A DNA stretch of 64,000 bases. It comes from Frigoribacterium sp. CG_9.8. GTDB taxonomy: Bacteria > Actinomycetota > Actinomycetes > Actinomycetales > Microbacteriaceae. Each line of letters starts with the position of its first letter. The first letter of the stretch is position 1. The DNA is taken from contig NZ_JADOVH010000003.1 in NCBI RefSeq assembly GCF_015751965.1, positions 283,736 through 347,735 of the forward strand, written 5' to 3'. Under the pieces are notes generated by a model. It made no database searches. It worked only from the letters and a program-made list of their open reading frames with translations, and had not been told where the DNA came from. Shown piece by piece: positions 35,417 to 44,159 of the stretch. The position numbers and the translations under genes were made by a program.

Positions 35417-36802
35417 GTGATACCTTCAACCCAGACCACTGTCGGCGCACTGCGGGCGTCCGGCCATGTTCAGAAGACGCTCCGCGTCGAAATACGCGAC
35501 AACCTGCTGTCCGCTCTCCGCGAGGGCCGCAATCCGTGGCCGGGTCTGCACGGCTTCGAATCCACCGTAATCCCGCAATTGGAGCGCGCCCTCATTGCCG
35601 GACACGACATCGTTCTCCTCGGAGAACGTGGGCAGGGCAAGACACGGCTGTTGCGCACCATGGTCGGACTGCTCGACGAGTGGTCGCCGGTCATTGAGGG
35701 CTCCGAGCTCGGGGAGCATCCATTCGAGCCAATCACCACTGCAAGTCTTCGCCGGGCTGCGGAGCTCGGTGACGACCTTCCCGTCACCTGGCGCGGTCGG
35801 GACGAACGGTATTCCGAGAAGCTCGCCACGCCTGACACCTCGGTAGCCGACCTGATCGGGGATGTCGACCCGATGAAAGTCGCCGAAGGCCGAAGCCTGG
35901 GCGACCCGGAGACGATTCACTTCGGCCTCATCCCTCGCAGCCACCGCGGTATCGTGGCGATCAACGAGCTGCCCGACCTCGCCGAACGCATTCAGGTGGC
36001 GATGCTCAACGTGATGGAGGAGCGGGACATCCAGATCCGCGGTTATGTTCTGCGACTCCCGCTCGACGTGCTCGTGGTTGCGAGCGCCAACCCCGAGGAC
36101 TACACGAATCGCGGCCGAATCATTACCCCGCTCAAGGACCGCTTTGGCGCCGAGATCCGCACGCATTACCCGACCGAGCTGGTGGATGAGATCGCCATCA
36201 TCCGCCAGGAGTCTGACCTCGTAGCCGATGTTCCGGACTATCTGGTCGAGATTCTCGCCCGCTTCACCCGTGCCCTGCGCGAATCGAACGCGGTGGACCA
36301 GCGCAGCGGCGTGAGCGCCCGCTTCGCCATCGCGGGTGCGGAGACGATCGCCGCAGCGGCAATCCACCGAGCAACCCGCCAGGGTGAGGCGGACGCAGTG
36401 GCCAGGCCGGTAGACCTGGAAACAGCCGTCGACGTTCTCGGCGGCAAAATCGAGTTCGAGTCGGGCGAGGAGGGGCGCGAAGACGAAATTCTCGACCACC
36501 TGCTGCGCACCGCTACGGCGGAGACGGTCCGTGCGCACTTCCACGGCCTCGACTTCGACGTGCTTATCGAAGCCATCGAGAGTGGCGCAATGGTCACCAC
36601 CGGCGAGCAAGTGACCGCCGGCGACTTCCTCACTGGACTGCCGTCGCTCGGCGAGTCAGAGCTTTACGACCAGATCTGCGAACGTCTCGGAGCAGCCAAT
36701 GACGGGCAGCGGGCTGGCGCCATCGAGCTCGCTCTCGAGGGGCTGTATCTCATGCGCAAGATCAGCAAGGAAAGCGGCGGCGGCGAGGTCATCTATGGCT
36801 GA
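35417..36802 (+). CDS. Magnesium-chelatase-ChlI/MoxR-like AAA+ ATPase
   Basis: The 461-residue protein has the AAA+ elements Walker A LLGERGQGKTRLLRT (residues about 70-85), Walker B RGIVAINELPDL and sensor regions VVASANPEDYTNRGRIITPL. The latter is the ChlI-type text with a sensor-1 Asn. In an adjacent pair with the VWA protein it should act as a chaperone-like ATPase that loads cofactors or remodels protein complexes (family knowledge). Real magnesium chelatase is unlikely since no chlorophyll genes are seen. The start is GTG 35417. Confidence 0.87.
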   Translation: MIPSTQTTVGALRASGHVQKTLRVEIRDNLLSALREGRNPWPGLHGFESTVIPQLERALIAGHDIVLLGERGQGKTRLLRTMVGLLDEWSPVIEGSELGEHPFEPITTASLRRAAELGDDLPVTWRGRDERYSEKLATPDTSVADLIGDVDPMKVAEGRSLGDPETIHFGLIPRSHRGIVAINELPDLAERIQVAMLNVMEERDIQIRGYVLRLPLDVLVVASANPEDYTNRGRIITPLKDRFGAEIRTHYPTELVDEIAIIRQESDLVADVPDYLVEILARFTRALRESNAVDQRSGVSARFAIAGAETIAAAAIHRATRQGEADAVARPVDLETAVDVLGGKIEFESGEEGREDEILDHLLRTATAETVRAHFHGLDFDVLIEAIESGAMVTTGEQVTAGDFLTGLPSLGESELYDQICERLGAANDGQRAGAIELALEGLYLMRKISKESGGGEVIYG

Positions 36803-36870
36803 GATGATCTGCACTCAAAACGCCGTGCCTGGCGACATCCCGACTCAGCTCCACGGGAGGGGAAACACCG

Positions 36871-38916
36871 ATGGCTAGAACGAATCGACGACTGATTCGG
36901 CGTTCCCGGTATGGCAGGTATGACGGCGGACCAGATCCGCTTGCCGCACCCGTCGACCTCTCGGAGGCCCTCGACGCCATTGGTGAGGACGTCATGGCTG
37001 GTTCCTCACCCGAGCGCGCCATGCGCGAATTTCTCCGCCGCGGTGGCAGAGACCAGGCGGGACTCGACGATCTCGCCCGCCGGGTTGCCGAGCGTCGTCG
37101 CGATCTGACCAGAAAGAACAACCTCGACGGCACCCTGCAGGAGATCAAAGAACTGCTCGATAAAGCTGTTCTTGCCGAGCGCAAACAGCTCGCTCGCGAT
37201 ACCGAAATCGATGACAGCGATCGGATGCTCGCCGAGATGCAACTCGACGCTCTGCCCGCTTCTCCGGCAGCAGCTGTAGCCGAATTGAACTCCTACGACT
37301 GGAAGAGCAGCGAGGCGCGCGAGTACTTCGAGAAGATCAAGGACCTGCTCGGGCGCGAGATGCTCGACCAGCGGTTCGCCGGCATGAAAGAGGCTTTGGA
37401 GAACGCGACGGATGAGGATCGCGCCGCCATCTCCGAGATGATGAACGATCTTAACGCGCTGCTCGATGACCATCAGCGTGGCAAAGATACCCAGGAACAG
37501 TTCGACGAATTCATGGAGAAGCACAGCGAGTTCTTTCCCGACAAGCCCGGCAATATCGACGAGCTGCTCGACTCGCTTGCCGAACGCGCCGCTGCTGCCC
37601 AGCGGATGCGCAATTCGATGACACCGGAGCAGCGCAATGAGCTCGATGCTCTCGGCCAGCAGGCGTTCGGATCGCCGGAGCTGATGCAATCACTGTCCCA
37701 ACTCGACGGCTCTCTGCGGGCGCTTCGTCCCGGTGAAAACTGGGGAGGCTCTGAGCAGATGGACGGTGAGCAGGGTCTCGGTCTCGGTGACGGCACGGGG
37801 GTCTTTCAGGACATCGCCGAGCTCGACACGTTATCTGACCAGCTCTCGCAGTCCTACAACGGCTCACGCATGGACGACCTCGACCTCGACCTGCTGTCCC
37901 GCCAACTCGGCGATGAAGCGGCGGTCGACGCTCAAGTGCTCAAGCAGCTCGAGAAAGCACTCCGCGATTCCGGCACGATGAAGCGCGGCTCTGACGGCCA
38001 ACTCAAGCTGACTCCAAAAGCGATGCGTCAACTCGGCAAAGCGCTGTTGCGGGATGTCGCCAACCGCATGTCCGGCCGTCAGGGTAACCGTGAGCTCCGC
38101 CAGGCCGGTGCGGCAGGGGAGCGCTCCGGTGCCACCCGCGAGTGGGCCTTCGGTGACACGGAGGCCTGGGACATCCCCCGCACGATCACTAACGCGCTGA
38201 TCCGAACAGCCGGAGACGGCGGATCACTCGGGGCGGGCGTCCGCATGGAAATCGGTGATGTCGAGGTGCAGGAGACCGAGGCGCGCACCCAGGCGTGTGT
38301 CGCACTGCTTGTCGATACCTCGTTCTCGATGGCGATGGATGGCCGGTGGGTGCCGATGAAACGCACCGCTCTTGCACTCCATTCACTGATCACGAGCCGA
38401 TTCCGGGGTGATGACCTGCAACTCATCGCTTTCGGTCGCCATGCCGAAGTGATGGATATCGAACAGCTCACCGGGCTCGACGCACAGTACGACAAGGGCA
38501 CGAATCTGCACCACGCCCTCCTGCTGGCCAACCGACATTTCCGCAAGCATCCCAGTGCCCAGCCGGTGCTTCTCATCGTCACCGATGGGGAACCGACCTC
38601 GCACCTTGAAGCAAGCGGCGACGTCTTCTTCTCGTATCCACCGCATCCGGTGACCGTCGCTGTGGCTGTTCGCGAGCTCGACAACTCGGCGCGGCTCGGT
38701 GCGCAGACAACGTTCTTCCGCCTGGGAGAGGATCCCGGTCTCGCACGCTTCATCGATTCGATGGCCAAGCGCGTCGACGGCACAGTGGTTGCGCCCGAAC
38801 TCGATGACCTCGGAGCCGCAGTGGTGAGTTCATACCTTGGCTCCCGCCGGGGCACAGGAGGTTCGGGCGCCTCAGGCGGCGGCGACACCATGTTCGGGCG
38901 CGGCTGGGGCTACTGA
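36871..38916 (+). CDS. VWA-domain protein, partner of the upstream AAA+ ATPase
   Basis: The 681-residue protein has a long acidic, helical N-terminal half and a von Willebrand A domain from about residue 470. The MIDAS motif is ACVALLVDTSFSMAMDG (D-x-S-x-S), followed by a conserved Thr/Asp region (LLIVTDGEPTSHL). A GGGAGGGG site precedes the ATG. It starts 68 bp after the ATPase gene. ChlI/ChlD-like or MoxR/VWA pairs act on protein complexes; the target here is unknown. Confidence 0.87.
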   Translation: MARTNRRLIRRSRYGRYDGGPDPLAAPVDLSEALDAIGEDVMAGSSPERAMREFLRRGGRDQAGLDDLARRVAERRRDLTRKNNLDGTLQEIKELLDKAVLAERKQLARDTEIDDSDRMLAEMQLDALPASPAAAVAELNSYDWKSSEAREYFEKIKDLLGREMLDQRFAGMKEALENATDEDRAAISEMMNDLNALLDDHQRGKDTQEQFDEFMEKHSEFFPDKPGNIDELLDSLAERAAAAQRMRNSMTPEQRNELDALGQQAFGSPELMQSLSQLDGSLRALRPGENWGGSEQMDGEQGLGLGDGTGVFQDIAELDTLSDQLSQSYNGSRMDDLDLDLLSRQLGDEAAVDAQVLKQLEKALRDSGTMKRGSDGQLKLTPKAMRQLGKALLRDVANRMSGRQGNRELRQAGAAGERSGATREWAFGDTEAWDIPRTITNALIRTAGDGGSLGAGVRMEIGDVEVQETEARTQACVALLVDTSFSMAMDGRWVPMKRTALALHSLITSRFRGDDLQLIAFGRHAEVMDIEQLTGLDAQYDKGTNLHHALLLANRHFRKHPSAQPVLLIVTDGEPTSHLEASGDVFFSYPPHPVTVAVAVRELDNSARLGAQTTFFRLGEDPGLARFIDSMAKRVDGTVVAPELDDLGAAVVSSYLGSRRGTGGSGASGGGDTMFGRGWGY

Positions 38917-38991
38917 GGCGGATTCACCGGGTGGTTGCACACATCTCAGCGGTGCACTCAGCTCAGCGGTGCGCTCAAAATAGCTATCCGC

Positions 38992-39765
38992 TCAGAATAG
39001 CGGCCAGGGCATTGGGGGCGTCCTGCCATGGGGAGAGGGGAACTTCCCTTCGGAGGTCAGTCGATCGCAGCGTTCCGCCACCGCCACGATCTCCTGTTCA
39101 GTGATCAGCCCGGTAAGTGCTTCTCCCAAATCGCCGGCAAGACTCGAACGCACACACTCGACCCCGTTCAGTTCGTCGACGGTGAGATCCTCCCCGCGCC
39201 ACCCCCACAGCACAGTGCGGAGCTTATGTTCGACGTGGAAGGTGAGGCCGTGATCCACTCCGTAACGGCGTCCATCCGCCATCGCGAGCACATGCGCACC
39301 CTTGCGATCGGCGTTGTTCACAACGATGTCGAACACAGCCATCCGTCGCAGCGCAGGGGAGTCCTCGTGAATGAGAGCAACCGAGCGATTGCCGTTATCC
39401 GTGCCGTCGAAGACACGACGCCAGCCGGTGTCGGGAACGGCGTCTGACGCAACCAGATCCACCGCATCCTGTTCGGGATCGATGTCCTGCCAGAGCTGAA
39501 CCATCCCCACCCCCCGAGGGCCGTCACGCAGCCAGGTGCGCGGAACGACATGCCAGCCGAGCGTTTCCGACACCAGGTAGGCCGCAAACTCTCGACTCGC
39601 CAGGTCCCCATCGGGAAAGTCCCACAGTGGACGCTCACCCGCAACTGGCTTGTACACGACCGAGACTCCGTCGAGCTGAGCCAGAAAGGTGCCGTTCGAG
39701 GCGGTTGCGATGCGTCCGGTCAGCTCGAGTTCACCGTCCTGGAGGTCGGCTGCGGGCAGTGTCAA
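38992..39765 (-). CDS. SCO1664-family protein (kinase-like fold)
   Basis: The 257-residue protein belongs to the actinobacterial SCO1664 family, recognised by GTFLAQLDGVSVVYKPVAGE (an ATP-binding strand with Lys), FDIVVNNADRKGAHVL (N-N-A-D-R-K) and YGVDHGLTFH. These resemble the lysine, catalytic D-x-x-x-x-N and D-x-G-type elements of PI3/4-kinase-like folds. The function is not established. The ATG overlaps the stop of the DUF3090 gene by 4 bp, a linkage conserved in many actinobacteria. Confidence 0.9.
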   Translation of the reverse strand: MTLPAADLQDGELELTGRIATASNGTFLAQLDGVSVVYKPVAGERPLWDFPDGDLASREFAAYLVSETLGWHVVPRTWLRDGPRGVGMVQLWQDIDPEQDAVDLVASDAVPDTGWRRVFDGTDNGNRSVALIHEDSPALRRMAVFDIVVNNADRKGAHVLAMADGRRYGVDHGLTFHVEHKLRTVLWGWRGEDLTVDELNGVECVRSSLAGDLGEALTGLITEQEIVAVAERCDRLTSEGKFPSPHGRTPPMPWPLF

Positions 39766-40331
39766 ATATCGTCGGGCAGCGCATGGACGTGCCCCTCCGG
39801 GTCAATCGGTGTGCCGCAGTCAGAGCAAATGGGGCGACCGGCGCCCACTACTTCGAGGGTGCGCTGTGCAAAGGCCCGCGCGGTGCCGACCGGGATCCGC
39901 ACCATCATCATCTCCGTCGGCTCCACCTCGATCCGCTCCATTTCGCTCGAATTACCAGCATCGCCCTCGACCAGCACGAGCGGATACGCCTCGATCACCA
40001 CCTGCGCGGTCGAGGGATCCCAGCCAAGACTCATCACCCCCGTGCGGAACTCGGCGTCGACCGGTTGCTCGAGCGGGTCATTATCGACGAGCTCGATGGG
40101 GGTCACCGCCGGCACGCTTACCGGGTTGCCGTCCGACCGCATCAGCTGATCGAGTATCTCTTCGATCTTTTCCGCGAGCAGTGCCGACTGCTCCTTCTCG
40201 AGCGAGACACTGACGACTCGATTACCGGAACGGGCCTGGAGGTAGAAGGTGCGCGATCCGGGGTCGCCGACTGCGCCGACGACCACGCGATCCGGCCAGT
40301 CGAACCCGTGAACAATGGTTGCCATGACCAC
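39762..40331 (-). CDS. DUF3090 family protein
   Basis: The 189-residue protein matches the DUF3090 family always found with SCO1664-type genes: HGFDWPDRVVVGAVGDPGSR, FYLQARSGNRVVSVSLEKEQ and a C-terminal RPICSDCGTPIDPEGHVHAL with a zinc-binding-like C-x2-C. Its role is unknown. It is the middle gene of a three-gene set with 3-4 bp spacing or overlap, so the three products probably act together. Confidence 0.92.
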   Translation of the reverse strand: MVMATIVHGFDWPDRVVVGAVGDPGSRTFYLQARSGNRVVSVSLEKEQSALLAEKIEEILDQLMRSDGNPVSVPAVTPIELVDNDPLEQPVDAEFRTGVMSLGWDPSTAQVVIEAYPLVLVEGDAGNSSEMERIEVEPTEMMMVRIPVGTARAFAQRTLEVVGAGRPICSDCGTPIDPEGHVHALPDDI

Positions 40332-40334
40332 ATC

Positions 40335-41075
40335 CTACGAGTTGGATGTGGGTGGTTCCTCAGCGTTTCCTGCCCCGCCGCCGACCGGGGCGTCACCGGC
40401 TGGGGCGACTGTTCGGAGCCACGTCAAATCGCCGGAATCCGTGTTGGTGGCGATGACCTCGGGACGGCGCGATCCGTACCGCACAATCGAAACGGATGCG
40501 GGACCCACACTGATGCGCTGGAACAGATCCAGATGCATCCCGAGCGCATCGGCAAGGATCGATTTGATGATGTCACCGTGACTCACCGCCACCCACACGG
40601 CGCCAGCACCGTACTGCGACTCGAACTCAGCATCGTGCCGCCGAATGGCCGCAACCGACCTGGCCTGCATCGCTGCCATGGACTCACCGCCGGGAAATAC
40701 GGCCCCGGATGGGTGAGACTGCACCACCGGCCACATGGGCTCCGCAGCGAGATCCTTCAGGGATCGCCCCTGCCACAGACCGTAATCACACTCGGTGATA
40801 CCGCGGTCGAGCATCAGCTCTAACGGAGCAACCGAAGTGTCGACACCCTGCCGGTCGAAGGTCTGCCGGTCGAAGATCTGCCTGGCGGTCTGGCGACAAC
40901 GCTCCAGCGGACTCGAAACGATGCCAACCAGCGGTACGACCGCAAGGCGCTCGCCCGCCCGCGCTGCCTGTTCGCGCCCGAGAGAGTCGAGGCGTACTCC
41001 CGAGGCACGCCCTGCGAGCACGCCGGCGACGTTTGCGGTGGTGCGACCGTGCCGCACGAGGATGACTGTGGCCAT
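40335..41075 (-). CDS. MSMEG_4193-family phosphomutase-like protein
   Basis: The 246-residue histidine phosphatase relative starts MATVILVRHGRTTANVAGVL (catalytic RHG), has ECDYGLWQGRSLKDLA and ends with the second histidine in VAVSHGDIIKSILAD. The family is defined by linkage with DUF3090 and SCO1664 genes, which follow immediately downstream. The substrate is unknown. The C-terminal extension (APVGGGAGNAEEPPTSNS) is disordered. Confidence 0.92.
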   Translation of the reverse strand: MATVILVRHGRTTANVAGVLAGRASGVRLDSLGREQAARAGERLAVVPLVGIVSSPLERCRQTARQIFDRQTFDRQGVDTSVAPLELMLDRGITECDYGLWQGRSLKDLAAEPMWPVVQSHPSGAVFPGGESMAAMQARSVAAIRRHDAEFESQYGAGAVWVAVSHGDIIKSILADALGMHLDLFQRISVGPASVSIVRYGSRRPEVIATNTDSGDLTWLRTVAPAGDAPVGGGAGNAEEPPTSNS

Positions 41076-41139
41076 GATCTAAGCCTAAACATCGAGCCGA
41101 CACGTATTCGCCACCTCGGCACCACCCGAAAACAGCAAT

Positions 41140-41181
41140 CGAGCCCCCGCATTAACCGGTGACGATGGGTTCGGGGGCTCG
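41140..41181 (-). terminator. Strong hairpin after the secreted coiled-coil gene
   Basis: A perfect 10-bp stem (cgagcccccg with cgggggctcg) and a 22-base loop lie 11 bp beyond the stop codon at 41193. On the minus strand the stem is followed by attgctgtttt, a modest T-tract, which fits an intrinsic terminator. Confidence 0.75.
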
Positions 41182-41192
41182 AGGTGCGCCGG

Positions 41193-41912
41193 TTACTTCA
41201 GGGCGTTATGGATGGCCAGGCGATCGGCCCTGGCCTTCACCAGATCGGTGTGAGCGACCTTCATCGAAGCGCGAGCCGACTGGAACACTGCCTCATTGGC
41301 GTTGCTATCGGCAGACGTGGCCGAAAGCACCTTCGCAGAGACACCGCTGAGTGCGGTGCGTGCGGCATCGGTCTGAGCTTTAAGATCGGCAAGATCAGCC
41401 TGTAAGGCTGCCGTCGACTTGGCGGTCTCCTTACCGGAGAGAGCCGCGCTGAGCTTCGTCTCTGCGGCCGTGAGCGTGGGAATTTCGATCGAGACAACAC
41501 GGTCGATACCAACGATGAGGTGTGCCTGACTGATCGTCAAACGGTCGGCGCGGTAAGTGCCGCGGATGGTCTTCAACTCTGCGGATGCGGAAGCGCGGGT
41601 CGTGTCCGCAGCCACCCGGGCCGCGCTGGCCTTGAGTGCGGTCAACTCGGTCGTGAGGCGGTCCGACAGAGTTGTCTTGTCAGATGCGCTGATGCCTTTG
41701 GCAGCATTCACACGCGCAATCGCGCTGGTTAGAGCCGCTTCCTGCTTACCGGTCATCATCTCGGCAGCGGTGTGGACGGAAGCGAGAGTGTGTGGATTCT
41801 TGGATGTGTTGTGTGTCAAAGCGGTGCTCGCAAATACGGGGGCGCAGGCGCCGACGACGAGGGCTGCCGCTGCGACGGTGCCGACGAGTGAGGTAACAGC
41901 AATGTGGTTCAT
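41193..41912 (-). CDS. Secreted, helical (coiled-coil) hypothetical protein
   Basis: The 239-residue product begins with a signal peptide (SLVGTVAAAALVVGACAPVF, likely cleavage after AFAS-like text). It continues with Ala/Thr/Lys-rich helices such as AETKLSAALSGKETAKSTAA and KTTLSDRLTTELTALKASAA with heptad spacing. No enzyme motif is visible. Related Ala-rich secreted proteins occur in Microbacteriaceae without known function. A strong hairpin follows it. The cysteine in the signal region (GAC) could be a lipobox, but the context is poor. Confidence 0.75.
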   Translation of the reverse strand: MNHIAVTSLVGTVAAAALVVGACAPVFASTALTHNTSKNPHTLASVHTAAEMMTGKQEAALTSAIARVNAAKGISASDKTTLSDRLTTELTALKASAARVAADTTRASASAELKTIRGTYRADRLTISQAHLIVGIDRVVSIEIPTLTAAETKLSAALSGKETAKSTAALQADLADLKAQTDAARTALSGVSAKVLSATSADSNANEAVFQSARASMKVAHTDLVKARADRLAIHNALK

Positions 41913-42048
41913 GATTTTGCTTTCCGTTGTCGATCATGGTTGCCGGACTGGTACTTCGACTCCCATCACCCTGCGCGCTTCACATTCGGCCCTCGTCAAC
42001 TCCGTGTTCGAGCGACGTAAGTTGCCACTTCTGCATCTGCTTGTGCGC

Positions 42049-42837
42049 TCACTTGTGTACTGCGTCGGTGGCGTGTTGGTCGGTGGTGATGGCCGTCTGG
42101 ATGGCGGTGGCTAAGACCTGCTGGCCGGCGGCGGTCGGGTGAACGTCATCGTCTTGCAGGAATTGCGGTTGTTCGCTGAATGGTTGTGCGATGTCGAGAT
42201 AGTGACCGCCGACCGCGGTGACGGCCCGTTGCATTTGAGAGTTGATGTCAGCAAGTTGCGAGGGTGGTTCTGACTCCGACCAGACGGTGCTCAGGCCAAT
42301 GATTTCGGCGTCCGGAAACTCGGATCGCAGGTCGGCGAGGGCGCTGAGTGTTGCGGCGAGCAGTTCGGGATCCGATTGTCCGAAGTCGTTGCTGCTGCCC
42401 TCGATGATGATGAGGTCGGGGTGCAGGTCGGAATCGGTGACAGCGGCTGAGCGGATGACAGCGCCGAAGGTGTTTCCGCACTCGTCGGGGCTGCCGGGGG
42501 CGAGGAACCCTGCCCCGTCGCAGGCGAGGGAGGTGAGGTTCCACCCGTTGGCGGTGGCAAGCAGCCCTGGCCAGGCATCCGCTTTATTGAGCCCGAAGCC
42601 ATTCATGATCGAGTCCCCGATGGTCAGCACTCGGATCGGCGCAGCAACCACGGGAGCAGCCGCCACTGGAGAGGATCCGGCGCTCGGTCGCGAGGCGCCC
42701 CACAGAAAGAATGCGGTCAGTCGCGGATCCGCAGTCGCTGTTATTCCTGCCGCGGTGATGATTGAGCCGAGGGCAATGACTGCCGCGGTGCCGAGTAATG
42801 CGGTATGAAAAGTGCGGTGCATGGTAGTGCGCTCCAT
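42049..42837 (-). CDS. Exported SGNH/GDSL hydrolase
   Basis: The 262-residue protein has an N-terminal hydrophobic export segment (TALLGTAAVIALGSIITAAG) and then the GDSL-family blocks: VLTIGDSIMNGFG (nucleophile Ser), SLACDGAGF, IIIEGSSNDFG (block III Asn) and QDDDVHPTAAGQQ (catalytic Asp-x-x-His). It should be an esterase or lipase acting outside the membrane, possibly on cell-wall acyl groups. The start is ATG 42837 or 42822. Confidence 0.88.
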   Translation of the reverse strand: MERTTMHRTFHTALLGTAAVIALGSIITAAGITATADPRLTAFFLWGASRPSAGSSPVAAAPVVAAPIRVLTIGDSIMNGFGLNKADAWPGLLATANGWNLTSLACDGAGFLAPGSPDECGNTFGAVIRSAAVTDSDLHPDLIIIEGSSNDFGQSDPELLAATLSALADLRSEFPDAEIIGLSTVWSESEPPSQLADINSQMQRAVTAVGGHYLDIAQPFSEQPQFLQDDDVHPTAAGQQVLATAIQTAITTDQHATDAVHK

Positions 42838-43237
42838 GGCCGAGCATCAGGATCGGATCTGTGGTCGTGACTCCCAGCATGAGGGACGGTCGAACAGCTT
42901 TTCTCCACACCGTGTTCGGGTTGTGTAATTTCGTCCCATTCAGCGTCGTGCCGAACGCCAGAGCTAGCGTTTCTGACGTGCTCGCACGGCCCGTCCACCC
43001 GCCAATTTTGGGCCCGCTGCTCACCATGCCCGACTATGTCTCACACACAATCACTGGCAGCTGCTGAACACCAATCTGGCAATATGCCCAGAACTTGAGC
43101 AATGACTCAAATTAATTCTGGTTCCTGGCCTTATGATTTTCGAGGTCATAATCTCAACTATAAAGATCAGTAAACAATTCTTCATGTGACCCAACCCGAC
43201 ACTTTTTTCAGTACCCGACATTGAAACGAGACTTCCG
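42838..43237. other. 400-bp A/T-enriched regulatory gap before the WxL operon
   Basis: The DNA becomes clearly A/T-richer from about 43080 to 43220. It contains two small inverted repeats, ttgag/ctcaa (43095-43110) and ttatga/tcataa (43131-43151), followed by tataaa (43159-43164). This looks like the promoter and operator zone of the surface operon. No gene is seen in it. Confidence 0.55.
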
Positions 43238-44065
43238 TTGCGCAAAAGCCTGCTCGCTGTGTGTGTTTTTACCTCCTCAGCCCTCCTCATCGCGGCCAGC
43301 GCCCTGCCCGCGAGTGCGGCGATTAACGGTTCTTACCCCTCAGGTTCTGGATACGGCGGCACAACCGGTCCGAACGCGGCGGCTCAGACTGACCCGCTCA
43401 CGTCAACCACCGCCACAGCGGTTACCCAAGCTTCTTCGGTCGCGGCGAACGCGAGCGGCTCCATCTTCGGCGGGACTTTGAGCGCCGCTGTGTACGGCGC
43501 CTACCTGAGCCCGGCAACCTTGAACGGTACGGCGACTCAAACTATGACGGGCTCTTCTGCCCCCTGGAGCCTCATCGATGGGCGCGGCACCGGTGTCGCG
43601 TGGAACCTATCAGTGTCGGTGAGCAACTTCATCAGTGCAGCGGTGGGCAGCGGCAACACGTCTCAGCCCCTTCGAACGATTTACGGATCGAATCTGGCAA
43701 TTACGCCGGGGAGCTTCGCCCTAGCCGCTGACACTGCGTCCGGTATCACCCCGGCAACTGGTAGTTATGACTCTGACGCGGGCAACGGTTCCGCTCAGGC
43801 CACTGGCAGCACCGCCGCCGTGGTCGCCCATCCACTTGCCTACTCCAACAGCGACGCCCCGGTCTCCGGCTCCACTTTGGTCTCCGGGGCAGATTCGGTG
43901 GCCGGAACGAACCTCGGTGGGGGAGCCAAGGGCGGCTATGTATTTTCGGCACCGTCCTTCACTCTCACAATCCCGCGGAATGCCTACAAGTCGAACGTCG
44001 ACAACAGCAGTGGCTCGCCCGTGATTCAGCCCTACGTCGCTGTGATCACCTTCACAATCTCCTAA
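43238..44065 (+). CDS. Secreted small WxL-like surface protein
   Basis: The 275-residue protein starts at TTG 43238 with a clear signal peptide (LLAVCVFTSSALLIAASALP, cleavage near ASA-A). The mature part holds GTGVAWNLSVSVSNFISAAV, the W-x-L motif, and ends PYVAVITFTIS, resembling the second WxL motif at the extreme C-terminus. The last 30 residues (FTLTIPRNAYKSNVDNSSGS onward) closely match the end of the 824-residue protein two genes downstream. WxL domains bind the peptidoglycan of Gram-positive cells non-covalently. It probably forms the surface complex with the two downstream products. Confidence 0.78.
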   Translation: MRKSLLAVCVFTSSALLIAASALPASAAINGSYPSGSGYGGTTGPNAAAQTDPLTSTTATAVTQASSVAANASGSIFGGTLSAAVYGAYLSPATLNGTATQTMTGSSAPWSLIDGRGTGVAWNLSVSVSNFISAAVGSGNTSQPLRTIYGSNLAITPGSFALAADTASGITPATGSYDSDAGNGSAQATGSTAAVVAHPLAYSNSDAPVSGSTLVSGADSVAGTNLGGGAKGGYVFSAPSFTLTIPRNAYKSNVDNSSGSPVIQPYVAVITFTIS

Positions 44066-44159
44066 CCGGCCGGGGGCAGGGCGACATGCTGTTCAGTACT
44101 CACAATTCCTGTTTTGGGCGAGGGTTTCGGCGGAGAATGGAAGCAGCACACGCATCGGG

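Noticed and set aside
35417..38916. Magnesium chelatase for chlorophyll or cobalt chelatase for B12
   Set aside because: The ATPase/VWA pair has no large chelatase subunit or tetrapyrrole genes nearby, so a MoxR/VWA-type role is more likely.
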